Below, one piece after another: positions 13,173-24,075 of a stretch of 64,000 nucleotides of DNA. The position numbers and the translations under genes were made by a program. The stretch covers positions 17,803,856 to 17,867,855 of the forward strand of contig OV050032.1 in the NCBI GenBank assembly GCA_920105625.2. Direction: 5' to 3'. Position 1 is the first letter of the stretch. Each line of letters opens with the position of its first letter. The notes below the pieces were generated by a model. It was given only the letters and a program-made list of their open reading frames with translations, was not told the origin of the DNA and made no database searches. Source of the stretch: Clusia tigrina. Lineage: Eukaryota; Arthropoda; Insecta; Diptera; Clusiidae.

Positions 13173-13687
13173 ATGGTGACAGCGAAACTCCATCCAGGGC
13201 GGCGCACTTTTCGCAGCAAAATACTCCAACTCTGCGACATCCGTGTGAGTTATATTGGACAAGTTTATCAGTGCAACATTTGCAATATCATTGTGAGTTT
13301 ACTTCAGTTCCTGGCTTTGCCAGTACCAGTCAACTTTTGCAGGATATTGAGCTGGGAGAACGGATAAAAAGTACGGCGAGTCGAAACTGCAACTGCCATG
13401 CAAGTAAATGTCAACCACAAATTTTCCGAAAGTGTTGTAGCAATAAAAACGTTAAATTTAATAGTTGGGGAAAGGCACTTGACAAGCGCCAAACTACCAA
13501 CTGCAAGAACAGCACGGATAAGAACACGGGAGCAAAGGCACCACAAAGCTTGCCGCGAAAAAACAGAACAGTAGTGCACAAAATCAGAAAAGTTAAAAAT
13601 AGTAACAACAAAAAAATGCCAAAAACGAAGAGAAATGTAAAAATTAAGGAAAACAAAAAGGGGAACAATTTCCCTGAGGTAAAATAG
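13173..13687 (+). CDS. Possible two-exon small basic, Cys-containing protein, 149 aa
   Basis: Exon 1 would be 13173-13242, from an ATG (MVTAKLHPGRRTFRSKILQL...). A 65-bp intron (GTGTGA..TTACTTCAG) would follow, and exon 2 would be 13308-13687, joined in phase 1. The intron is of typical short dipteran length, and the join extends an otherwise interrupted frame. The middle has CNCHASKC and RKCC clusters; the last 50 residues are very Lys/Asn-rich, like nucleic-acid-binding or sperm chromatin proteins. No family is recognised. An alternative donor at 13245 would stop soon after the acceptor. Confidence 0.35.
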
Positions 13688-13929
13688 GAGCTAACGTGGT
13701 TGTGGTCGCTGTATTATTTTTTTGATTATAACTACGATTGGGGGAGTGAGGGTTGACGCTGAAACGTCGCACGTATTTATTGCGGAGCTTTTGAAATAGC
13801 CGGGTCGAACTTCACTGGGTTGTGGTTAGTGCAATTGAAGGTTTCCACCAAGCGAGCCTTTATCTTCGTATTTGAGGTGTTATGTATGAGGTGATTAGAA
13901 ATAATGGGACGTGTTTTTTCGGTATTGAT

Positions 13930-13965
13930 TTTAGCATTGGACATTTGTTTAGCATTGGACATTTG
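13930..13965. repeat. 18-bp direct tandem duplication
   Basis: The unit TTTAGCATTGGACATTTG occurs twice in a row without mismatch. It is a multiple of three and so preserves the frame on both strands, but no confirmed gene covers it. Confidence 0.85.
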
Positions 13966-14500
13966 TTTAAACTTCGTCTTTTTAAATTTTAACATTCACA
14001 ACAATTCTTAAATTTCGTTTAAGAGAGGTTGAATTTCTCAACCCGTTTCTGCTGCCTGATAAGAAGGGAAACCATTTTCTGCAGCTTGTGAAAAAGGTTT
14101 GGATAAGAAGTCCATTCCTAAGGCAGGTGCAACAATAGCAACAATATGAGCGAAACTTGATTTGACTATTAAAGAACCGAGGACAAGGAAAGGTCAATCT
14201 GAAACAAATTTAAAGGGAGGCTTTGGGAGCTTAAATGAAGTTAAACAACACAAAACAAGACACACGAATAATCTCACTATACACAATGCAAAGTCACAAT
14301 AAGTATGACAATCTGAAATCAAAAACACACATATTTCGTCCTCAATGTTTCGAGTACGCAAAGTTTATTTTTTCTACACATATCTTACAACACATAATTC
14401 AATTTGACAATAATGTTATACTTTTGCATATGAATATGATTTTATAAATGAATATTTTATGTCGACGTTTGTCAGAATATTTCGCATAATTTCTAGAAAA

Positions 14501-14875
14501 CACAAAATGAACTTAATACCGTTCGCTCTGTGTGGTGATCTCCAACAAACTGAACTTTTAACTGCGATAAACTAAATGAATTGGAATGAAAGCTCACTGA
14601 ATCTCTGTGGGTGTCACCTCCATTTCTTATCCATTTGAAGTTTGGTATCATCTTGAATCTATCGTCGACAAAACGACCGTCTGTAGATCCATTGGAAGTA
14701 TTCGGATGCCTCTTCCTTCTTTTATGGCACGTCTTCAATAATTGTATTACCAATTTACGGATGAAGGAAATGATGGCACCTCTTTATTATGGCTACATAC
14801 ATTTTAATAAGTGACCGAGGAGGATCCAAATGAGGACCGGAGAATAGATGGAACAATGGAGAGTGGCACGAAAGA
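14501..14875 (+). repeat. Dispersed repeat, copy A
   Basis: This stretch aligns over about 350 bp, at roughly three-quarters identity by eye, with the reverse complement of 23725-24075. Shared landmarks are GTTCGCTCTGT near the start, CCATTTCTTATCCATTTGAA, CTTTATTAT, GAGGATCCAAATG and CCGGAGAATAG near the end. No terminal inverted repeats are obvious. It is probably a remnant of an interspersed element of unknown family. The small frames inside it are conserved only as far as the DNA is. Confidence 0.65.
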
Positions 14876-15413
14876 CGAATCTATTTAATAAGTTTTGTAT
14901 TTGTTTATGAGAGGCATTAAAGGATGACATACGAGCCACTCACGAATTCCCGGTTACCGGTTCCAGAAATACTTATATAGAAAATGTACACGAAATATTT
15001 TGACGTAGGCGGAAAACTCTATTGTTTTAATAAATGCAAAGAACTTCTATTGAGATACATACAGGTGATATTAGACAATAAAGAATGGAGTTGGTATATG
15101 GGATAATGATACGTGACTAAAAAGATGATGGGTGTGGTATTTGAAAGAACATTTACACAACATCAAACTGCTCATAAATCGTTTAAAATCTGTCTGGACC
15201 TAGCAACGTCGCTGGAGAGGCAGGTTTTAGGTTACACAAATACCGGTTTGCACCTGACTGTAGGTAAATGGCATATTTAATGGAATCAATGCAACAGCCC
15301 AGACGAGACGTATATTACTTGCTTTGGATTATTATTACTGGTACTATAATTATAAGAAAAAAGTGAATATTGAAGTTGGAGGAGAGTGTTTTGTATATGC
15401 CGATTGCCCTACT

Positions 15414-18400
15414 TCAATATTCCATAGGCATTGTGTCTGCGATGCGATCATGGGCGATTGTCCCAGCACTTGCTTCAAAGTCAAAAGTGCTGTATGGAAA
15501 TTGACTACTATAATTGTTCATTCCATTGTTTGTTATTTGATCATTCTCCGAAGTCTGTGCATTTTGCAGACTGGAATCTGTAGGCGTATAACCCCACTGT
15601 GTAACATTCTGTTGTACAGAATCGCACGGTGAGAAGGTGGGGTTTGCAAAATCACATTCTGCACTACTTACATGTGCCTCTGGATTAGAGTCGATTAACT
15701 CTTCTACTGCACACACACTCTTCTTTAAGACATCTGTTACCAAATGAGGATTGGTCTCAATATCATTGATCTTCCCATTGTCCACATTTACAACTTTTTC
15801 GAAAGGAGCATTTTCAACAGGTTGTTTCATTTGTGCATTGGCGAATAATAATTTTGTGTTCGGTTGGTTTAGAAAAGTGTCTTTGTATACGTTGGGTGGA
15901 TCCCTATTCTCACGATCGGAATTATGTACAAAATCCATTGTGAAGTTTGAGTGTTGACTATCAGCAGAGTTAAAAACTCCATAATTTACAGAACTGTTAT
16001 TGATGCGAGACGGTGCAGCTACCCACAATTCTTGAGGTGGTTGTAAAAAGGAGTTTCTTTGAGCATCTTCCTCATACAGATCTGTTCTTACATGTAGTCT
16101 GGCCGGAAGCATCGAAAAACCTATTAAGAAAATAGAACAGAAAAGCTCGTTATATCATTAGGGGTAAATTATTTTATGGACATTACCGGAAACCTCTCGA
16201 GAAGACATATCCAATACACTTTTTCGTGGTTATAATATATTATGAGTTTCTTGTTGACTAGTTGGAGCTGGACATTCAGTTGAGTGTAAGGTGCTCTCAA
16301 AATTCTGGTTGTTATAACAATTCTTGTTGTGTAGTTCAGACAAGGGTTTATTCTGTTCGTTGGAGAAGCGAGCACTTGCGCTGCGTTCGGCTATCATTTG
16401 TAGCGTATATATTTTCTCCTTAAATAGCGGAGTGCACATTTCACTGAGAGTAGCAAAGTCGGCCATTAGCCGTTCTAGTAGATCCACGGTAACTGTTGTG
16501 TCTATAGAATAATACCAAGGCTGGCCATTGATACATGGTGTCATCTAAAAAAATGCTTCTAAAGTAAGAATTCAAAAATTTGAAAAGCATTCTACCTCAC
16601 ATTTTAACCATTTACAAGCCAGATGAATGCTGAAACTCGCAATAACCGTGGGTTGATATATGAGGCAAATTGGTGTGATAATGGTACTAAAAATATGTGA
16701 TAAACTTAATAAATTTGGGAAGCTAATAATTACAATGCACATTCTACTCTCACATTCAATAAAAAATGACTTAGGAGATAAGTAGTTAAGCCACATCTTC
16801 CGGCCTTATTAGACGGCGCACTTATTTCCTTGCAAGTACTGATCAATCAATACAAACCTGTAGATTGCCAGTAAATTTGCAATTTCAGTCACTTCCTCAC
16901 AGTCTTTATCTATAAACCGAAATTTAAAAATTACAGCATGTTCATTTCGAATTTTGCTCACCTTCCAAAATTTGGCAAGCTTTTAAGATGTGCACATGAG
17001 GATCAGCAATTGTTAAGTCGAATTCCAGGGTTTGAAAGAGTAGCTCTTCATTCTCCAAAAGTTCTTGAATGCTCTTCACATATGCCGCTTCATTGATGGA
17101 TGGTGCAGGTTCATTTAGGCACTCGTATGCAACATTAATAATGTGGTGCGCCTTTTGCGGCAGGTCTTCTATCGTGGTTGCTAGATAAACACTGGCCATA
17201 GCAATTCCATTGCCATCAAACTGGTTGAACGAATGGCATGCATAAAATCTTTGTGTATACACGATGGCAGTATTCATGCAGCGCCATGAGCTAAATATAG
17301 TAAATCATGTGTTAAATTATATACCAGGTGTATAAGCTTAAATCCGCTGTTTGCTCATAAATGGCGTTAGTGACCATATTTAGCTACCATAGAAACGTCA
17401 TACTTTTTTTGTGTGAGTTCGACACCTGTTTACATCTATCATTGCACACCATCAATGATTTCCTATAACAACATACATTTTCCCTTGCGTAATCATGTCT
17501 AATTTTGTGCCACAAAAAGAGCATATGCGGGAAGCTCTACTTTTTTGCTTTAATTTGAAGAAATCGTCTGCCGAATCGCATCGAATGCTTGTGGAGGCCT
17601 ATAGTGACAGTGCGTTATCGGAATCAACTTTCAGAGACTGGTTTCGTCGGTTTAAAGACGGCCATTTTGACCTGAGTGACAAGAAGCGTGCAAATCGACC
17701 CAGAAAAGTGGAGGACCATGAATTACAGGCTCTTTTGGATGAGGGCGATACCCAATCGCAAAAAATGCTTGCCGAGCAGTTAGGTGTTACTCAACCAGCC
17801 ATTTCCATGCGTTTACGTGCCATGGGAAAGGTTAAAAAAAAATCGGAAAATGGGTACCCCATGAATTGAACGATAGGCAGATGGAGCGACGCCAAAACAC
17901 ATATGAAATATTGCTTGCTAGACAAAAAAGAAAGTCGTTCCTGCATCTTGTGGTTACTGGCGATGAAAAGTGGATATACTTTGAGAATCCTAAACGAAGA
18001 AAATCATGGGTCGATCCCGGCCAACCATCAACTTCTGCCCCAAGACCAAATCGATTTGGACGCAAGACGATGCTGTGCGTTTGGTGGGATCAGCATGGTG
18101 TCGTCTACTATGAACTGTTGAAACCTGGTAAAACTGTCAATGCTCACCGCTACCACCAACAACTAATCAAATTGCGCCGTGCTTTGCGTGAAAAAAGACC
18201 AGGTTATGAACAAAGACATGAGAAGCTGATTTTCCTCCACGACAATGCCCCATCGCACAAGTCAAAAATGGTCCAAAACTACTTGGAGACACTCAACTGG
18301 GAGGTGCTACCTCATCCCGCTTATCCACCAGACCTGGCCCCTTCCGATTATCATCTATTTTCATCGATGGGTCACGCGCTCGGAGAACAGCACTTCGATT

Positions 18401-18805
18401 CGTACGAAGACGTCGGAAAATGGTTTGACGAGTGGTTTGTCTCGAAAGGTGAAAAATTATTTTGGCGTGGTATACACAAATTGCCCGAGAGATGGGGAAA
18501 AATGTATAGCTAGCGAGGGCAAATACTTTGAATAAATTATTTTTTTGCTTTCTATAATAAAAAGTGTTTTTTTTTACAAAAAAAAAACGGATTTTAGCTT
18601 ATACACCTGGTACTTCGTAGTGGTGACTATGCACTTACCATTGAAGTTTTTCTCCCATATCGAGGATTAAACGCCCTACCATTTGACGTTGGTATAGTCC
18701 ATTTATGTTATCAAAACCTTGATGACGATTAAATAAACCCGTCACCTCCGACGACGTCGACGAATGAGATCCTTCCGAACCATTATTCGTGTTCCTTGAT
18801 GCCAT
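15414..18805 (-). CDS. Diverged Cyclin T-like gene, six exons, with a premature in-frame stop
   Basis: Cyclin T pairs with CDK9 in P-TEFb to release paused RNA polymerase II. CDS exons in minus-strand order are 18805-18639, 17290-16962, 16909-16858, 16686-16596, 16544-16187 and 16120-15414. All introns are GT..AG and all phases agree. Cyclin T hallmarks include LILDMGEKLQ, NTAIVYTQRFYACHSF, LFQTLEFDLTIADPHVHILK, YQPTVIASFSIHLACKW and DTTVTVDLLERL. The usual cyclin-box AAKVEEQPRK reads ATTIEDLPQK, so the Lys needed for CDK contact is missing. In exon 5 a TAA at 16230-16232 interrupts the frame (...QETHNIL stop PRKSVLDMSSRE). The frame then continues and splices cleanly into a 234-codon last exon, about 567 codons in all against more than 1000 in Drosophila CycT. 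It looks like a fast-evolving paralogue, either recently inactivated, read through, or carrying an assembly error. Intron 1 houses a mariner. Confidence 0.85.
17324..18610 (+). mobile_element. Full-length mariner element (mauritiana subfamily), 1287 bp
   Basis: The ends are inverted repeats: CCAGGTGTATAAGCTTAAAT on the left, and the complement of TTTTAGCTTATACACCTGG on the right. Both flanks carry the TA target duplication (17322-17323 and 18611-18612). The transposase it encodes is close to Mos1. The element sits in intron 1 of the Cyclin T-like gene in the opposite transcriptional direction. Removing it and one TA leaves a 59-bp intron, normal for this genome, so the insertion is later than the gene structure. 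Confidence 0.95.
17495..18535 (+). pseudogene. Mariner transposase, DD34D, two frameshifts
   Basis: The N-terminal DNA-binding half is in one frame (17495 onward, MSNFVPQKEHMREALLFCF...; helix-turn-helix part ends SMRLRAMGKVKK). At the A9 run near 17833-17841 the frame is lost, and the remainder continues in a second frame to 18513. The catalytic triad is present: D in VTGDEKWIY, D in LHDNAPSH, and D in APSDYHLF, 34 residues after the second. The last dozen residues shift frame again at a five-A run near 18498, so the genuine C terminus (ASEGKYFE) ends at 18535. With two homopolymer indels this copy should not make a full transposase, but the rest is well preserved. Homopolymer sequencing error is an alternative explanation. 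Confidence 0.9.
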
Positions 18806-20022
18806 AATGTAAGTTGTATAGATAACTAGTCCTGGGAATAATTTCAAATCACAAGAGAAATAAAAGTCAATTTAATAATTTGCAAGAAAAAAAACCAACT
18901 AAAATGTAAAAAATGTGTTTTTTCTATACAAATTTACAATCCCACAAAAGAGGCATTTACTGGAATTTGGCGATTATTACGCACTCAGCCAAAATGAAGG
19001 AAATGTATTAAAATCCACCCACTTTTTAGTTTGCCTTTGCGCAACCGTAACCACAAAACGCGTAATGAATTATACAAGAAGTATAAGCAGGTAAAATCCT
19101 GAGCGAGAGTTGTGTGTTTCAAGCGGCATCAATTCAATTAATTTCAATAAGAATCTCTTCTTCTAAGAATCTGTCATAATCGAATCAGTTTCAGAGGTGG
19201 TGCAATTTGACCACATAACCTCACTAAATTCTATTTACAGACCTCGGGGTTAAACTCATCTGCACACATGCCCATGCAAAACTGCTGAGCTTGCATCCAG
19301 ACAAGAAGTTTGATTTTTTGTATTTATCAGCAAATGTTTCCCTTGCGATTTGACAAAATAAAGGAACAGGAAAGCGCCAAAATGAGTCGGTCAAAATATA
19401 TGGAATTGGAGGGTGTAACAGTTTGCACGGGATCTAGACAGTAAAAAAGATTTGTTATTGCATCCATCATTAAAATAACTTTAGAATAAATTTATCTAGG
19501 CAAAGAGATCAGAACTCTCCTGTATCTGCTGCACACACATAACATACACAAAATTTTTTTATTTTTGTATTTGTATAATAGATGTACTAGTATTGAGGAT
19601 TTATAATTGTTTCTCTTAAATAACTTTAGACCAAGTCAAGTTTAGATCAGATATATTCTTTATGATTTTGTTTACAAATGTTCACCAATTGTTTGAAATT
19701 TTCACGTTTATTGCATGGGAGAAAAACCAAACAAACTACCGCACCATACCATCTAGCATAACATTGAAAAGTTCTTAGAACCGTTAAGGTATTTTGGACC
19801 ATGGTTCCAGAACACACTGTGATACTTCTTTAATAATGTGCCCCAACTGCGTCAAGAATTCAAAAAATTTTGGGAAAAGAAGGAGGCGAATCAATACCAA
19901 GTGACCCAAAGTGCAAAATATGCCTCACTTAATGTAGCAGCCATGGTGGAAGTATAGATGGTGGTTGGCTACAGTTTGCTTCTTTGTCTGATAGTTTATT
20001 CGTTTCTCTGTTGTTGGTACTA
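18806..20022. other. Upstream region of the Cyclin T-like gene
   Basis: No gene or recognised repeat. The promoter of the Cyclin T-like gene should lie at the left end, but I see no clear core-promoter motif. Confidence 0.35.
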
Positions 20023-20207
20023 GCACTGAACAATTAATATATAGAGAGCTCAAACAGGGAAAATAGTGGTTTAATAAATTGCTCAGTACTAGAACCCAAT
20101 GCACAGCGTGTTCCATAAGCGTAGCTCCCAGACAACAACAATTAACTGTGGTCTCATTAAACACCATTTTCGCGATTTCAGCTCTCTATATATTGATTGC
20201 TCAGTGC
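20023..20207. mobile_element. MITE copy 2 (185 bp)
   Basis: Same family as 4732-4916, inserted in the reverse orientation. Terminal inverted repeats are GCACTGAACAATTAATATAT (continuing AGAGAGCTCAA) and its near complement at the right. The interior matches copy 1 reversed (for example GGTCTCATTAAAC and GCGTAGCTCCCA). The inner ends are better conserved than the interior. Confidence 0.8.
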
Positions 20208-21504
20208 TCTTACTAACCACACTTCTTTTCATACAATTGTCCCGAACATAGCGAAACTAGAAAGGGTGAAGTCAGATTAGAGAGTCACCCATTTCTTCGT
20301 AGAGAAACAAATATGAAAGCATCAGGCGAATAACAATTTCTTGACACAAGTATTTCGGTCTCCAGATTGATGTCGCCTTCTGGAATATCTCCATAGTTGC
20401 CAATACATACTCTCTCTTCGGTACATGCTGTCTATTGTAAGGATTACGCGAGTATGAAACTATGGCAATGTCATCAGAAATGGACGAACATTCCAAATCA
20501 AGGCAATTCTATGAAATGTAATTTTGGTAAAGCACTATACTTGGCTAGGTAGGCGGTGATTAGAGGCGTCTATATGCGTGTAACGATGTACTGAGTATGC
20601 TTATAATATGGACATAATTTTCTGACAGGAATGCGATGAAATACAATGAAATCTTTTTTCGTTACTTTTAATATTTCTGATTACCTAATAGAGGAATGTA
20701 TTGTGGATAATCACCCCTCCTTGTTCTCCACACACTCACAATTCCTTTTTCACTTCATTCAGCGATTTTACCGTTACTTACTTCCCAACATATCGTATAT
20801 ATAATTTTGAAGAAATGTTTGCAGCATCTCACAAAATCAGACGTGGCAGATATGGACACGATAATGAGTATGTTTGCGTATTCCCTCTGTAAGTTGAATC
20901 GTTTTTTTTTACAAATAATTATTGAGTGGAACAGAGTTTTTCGCATCGAAACAGTATAACAGATTATCAGCAATATCGCATGTACTCGTATTTGAAGTGG
21001 CTGCTCGACTGTGCTCCTTCCTTTTTTCTTTATTCTTTTTTCTTTTTATCTTAGCAGAGATATTGGAAAATATGTCGTCTCGCATGCATGTACATCTGCG
21101 AATTTTTAGCGGTTTTCTATCAGATGATAGTAGGTGCATTCTTGCACCCTATCGGTTGCCTGTCGGATGAGTGAAGCAGCCTACTTTGGTCCGCCACAAA
21201 TATTTGTCACTTTATACGTAAGCATCTATTCTACAAACAGCTGTGCTTAGTGTAGCGAAGAGAATTTCCGCTCAAAGAGATGGCGTCCGCTCAGTCAGCT
21301 GGTTGTAAAAAGTTCGGAGAATTCTGATCGTTTGGGTTTCCGATGGGCTAAAGAACGCAGCCAATAAATAATACGAACTATCTTTTCAGAATAAATTTCG
21401 TTATATCTAAGTGCTTCTTCTTTGATCGAATCTTCTTCTTTGCCAACTTCGCCATTCACAATAGCGGTAACAAGAATTCCTAAAAGTTATTTCAGTTATG
21501 CTGC
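20208..21504. other. Intergenic
   Basis: No gene recognised. The part at about 21180-21470 has two AATAAA motifs and a composition reminiscent of a transposon end or a 3' UTR, but nothing diagnostic. Confidence 0.3.
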
Positions 21505-21632
21505 ATACTTCGCCTCCGTGACAAGTAAGCTAGACTTGCACTCGAGGAGTCTCAGGTTCGAAATTCGGCCAGGACAGCATCTGTAATGTTGCTTTCTATC
21601 TGGTATTTCTCTTCAAGTCGAATAAAAATAAA
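21505..21632 (+). repeat. tRNA-derived SINE-like element, low confidence
   Basis: The sequence CAGGTTCGAAATTCGG near 21553-21567 resembles a pol III B box. A possible A-box-like stretch (GTGACAAGTAAGC) precedes it by about 30 bp, and the segment ends in an A-rich AATAAAAATAATAAT tail. That arrangement is typical of a SINE. No cloverleaf can be folded convincingly. Confidence 0.35.
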
Positions 21633-22261
21633 AATAATAATAATAATTCGAGGCATCAGGCAAAAACAACACTGCCAATGACGCTGGACACATTTATCAA
21701 CAACACCGCGAACCCTGAATGCATTGTGGAAACTCCGTTGCTTTCCATTTATTTTCATATTGGTTTTTCTGTATGATAAAACGGCAAATTTAGTGGTATA
21801 TTCGATCAACTGAACTTGACCGTGAGGCAGGCAGTCCAGATGAGCTGATTTTATTGTTATGCGGTTATTTGTAGTGCAATGTTTATTTAATTCCTGTGTG
21901 CTTTTCCTTACCGTATAAAGGGCTTGATTGATGCGGCTCACAAAATTTTTAATTGAATTCAGCGGGTTGATTGGTATTGTTAAAACGAGCCGCGACATTG
22001 GGATATTCGCATTGATTTGAACGAACATTTGTCCATGTTTACATTCAATTAAATTTGTTATTGAAGCATGAAAGTTCGAAATTGAATATTGTATTCGCGA
22101 GGGAGAGAGAGAGGGAGGGAGCCAGAGACGGAGGCATAGACAAAAGGATTTGGAAAATATTGTATGAAAATTCATTAAGGAGAAAAAATTTAATTTGCAG
22201 ATTTTCTGTGATTGTTTAAAATAGTAAAAGTTTTAAGTTTAAAGGTATTCAAATTTGCATC

Positions 22262-22320
22262 AACCAACAGCTGCGTGGCTTCGCGGTTTCTTAAGGACTC
22301 CTTCAGACTCGAGGTCAAAC
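22262..22320 (+). repeat. tRNA-Ser/Leu-like fragment, possibly SINE-derived
   Basis: GTGGCTTCGCGGTTTCTTAAGG resembles the D-arm region of serine or leucine tRNAs (GTGGCCGAGYGGTTAAGG), and GACTCGAGGTC follows about 12 bp later. No intact acceptor stem or T arm is seen, so it is not a functional tRNA. Confidence 0.3.
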
Positions 22321-23724
22321 ATTTAGCAACTGTTATTGCCGGGGTTCGTTAGGCTACTGCCATATGGAACCAAACCCTTGCAAACTCTTTGGACCAAAAT
22401 AAAATATTATAATTGATCCCTTGCCATTGCGAATTTTTTTACTGCAATTTGCAATATGCACCTCGCGACTAATATACTGCTAAAACATGATGAATTTTTT
22501 GACAGTATTTCTGACGGTTTGAGAGTTGTCGATATAAACAGGAAGTACCTACAACGCGGCGACGACAAACGTCGACGTACAAAGGTCTGAAGTACAATAT
22601 TTCCTTCCTGGTTCATGCCCTGCAACACTCAATAATCAAATCCGCAAAGGAAATTTCAAATTTCAGAAGAAGCCCACATTCTTCCTTCTCGCAACGGTTT
22701 TAGTTGTATTTGGATGACGTCTGCAATCGAGGGGTTTTTTTCAAATCAACCCAACCGTTGGCCGTGTTATATTAGCCACAATTCAAACTTATGTTATTAC
22801 CTTTGTACAGAGGTAGGACCAAGCCATCCCTTAGTCGGTCCAAATCCATATAAACTCGTAATGTCAACGAAGGAATTACATATTATAACTACTTTCTTAG
22901 TGACTCTAGATAGACTGCCTCCGTTCACATACAGTCTAATGTTTCGACTCTATGAAATTGGAGCTTTCCAATATTGAGAGGATGTCATCGGAGCCTTTCT
23001 ATAAATATCGTGCTGGTTGTTAATTGCATATCTACAGCCCACGGAGATTTTTTAATTCTCTGCCCAGTCTACACTATTGTGGAGAATCCTGTACAGCTGT
23101 GTTATGGCATCCGTACTTCTCTTTATTACCAGTAGTAACCGGAAACATTTTCTGTTCATAGTACCGAACATTTTGGTAAATTGTGATTTAATTCCTTTTA
23201 ATGTGGGCTGTGAGGATCAACTCAGATTTAATGTCTTCAGTTAAGTTTTATTTTTCGTTTCGGTCATGATCTCTGTAGTAAATGAATTTTTCTAGTCAAC
23301 GCTTGTCAGCAAAAACATTCCTCAAATGGTTTTTGCTGTATTTTTTGGTTTTGGTTCTATCGTTTCATTTAATAAAAGTACGAAATGCCACAGTGGTTAC
23401 TCGCTTCCCCTCCTACCAATATGGCGTATCTCTTAATCCAATGCAGTGGAGTGCAAAGTCGCTGCTGTCAAAAATTGAAATTCAATCTAGTTGCCTTGAA
23501 AGCGCCCGAGGAAGGATTCAAGTTTTGAGGTGCGAAGTTTTCTCAAAAACTTTTTTTGTTGCTTAAATACTGTAATCGATTCAGCTTCGCGTAGAACAAC
23601 TAACTGGAGAGCAGTTGTGATGGACACCTCGCCGAGGCAGAGTGGATGTAAAAGCAAAGAAGCGTTGAAACATTTGGGGCGTAAATTAATGTAAGTGAGT
23701 TCGTCTGTGTGTTTAGGGAACAAG
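22321..23724. other. Intergenic
   Basis: I see no recognisable gene or repeat here. Confidence 0.3.
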
Positions 23725-24075
23725 TCGTGCCACTTTATATTGTTCCAACTATTCTCCGGCCCCTACAGAATAATGCATTTGGATCCTCGGGCATTATTAT
23801 TGTCATTAAATTTTATGTTGCGATAATAAAGAGGGGTCATAATTTCCTTGAACCATAAAATTGTAAAACAATTATTGAATACGTGACATGAAAGATTGAA
23901 GAGAGATCCGAATAGTCCAATTTCAATGGCTCTACAGCCGTTTGTTTGGCCGATTATAGGTTTAAAGATGACACCAAATTTCAAATGGATAAGAAATGGG
24001 GGTGAGTAAGCTTTCATTTCACTTTGATGGATACCATTAGACAGAGCGAACGAATCAAGTTCGTTTTGTGAATTG
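23725..24075 (-). repeat. Dispersed repeat, copy B (inverted relative to copy A)
   Basis: The reverse complement aligns with 14501-14875 from the GTTCGCTCTGT landmark through GAGGATCCAAATG to CCGGAGAATAG. The two copies are 9 kb apart and in opposite orientation, flanking the Cyclin T-like gene, its mariner and MITE copy 2. Confidence 0.65.

Larger units (their letters stand above)
13688..15413. other. Intergenic with a tandem duplication and a dispersed repeat
   Basis: This holds the 18-bp duplication and repeat copy A described separately. The rest shows no recognisable exon. A 72-codon minus-strand frame near 13777-13995 spans the duplication but resembles nothing known. Confidence 0.35.

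Noticed and set aside
13777..13995. 72-codon minus-strand frame containing a repeated QMSNAK
   Set aside because: The repeat is a simple 18-bp DNA duplication, and no supporting splice partner or family was found.
21180..21470. LTR-like end with two AATAAA signals
   Set aside because: No TG..CA boundaries, primer-binding site or second copy could be identified in the window.
22262..22320. Functional tRNA-Ser gene
   Set aside because: Only D-arm-like sequence is present. The acceptor stem and T arm are missing, so it is at most a SINE-like relic.
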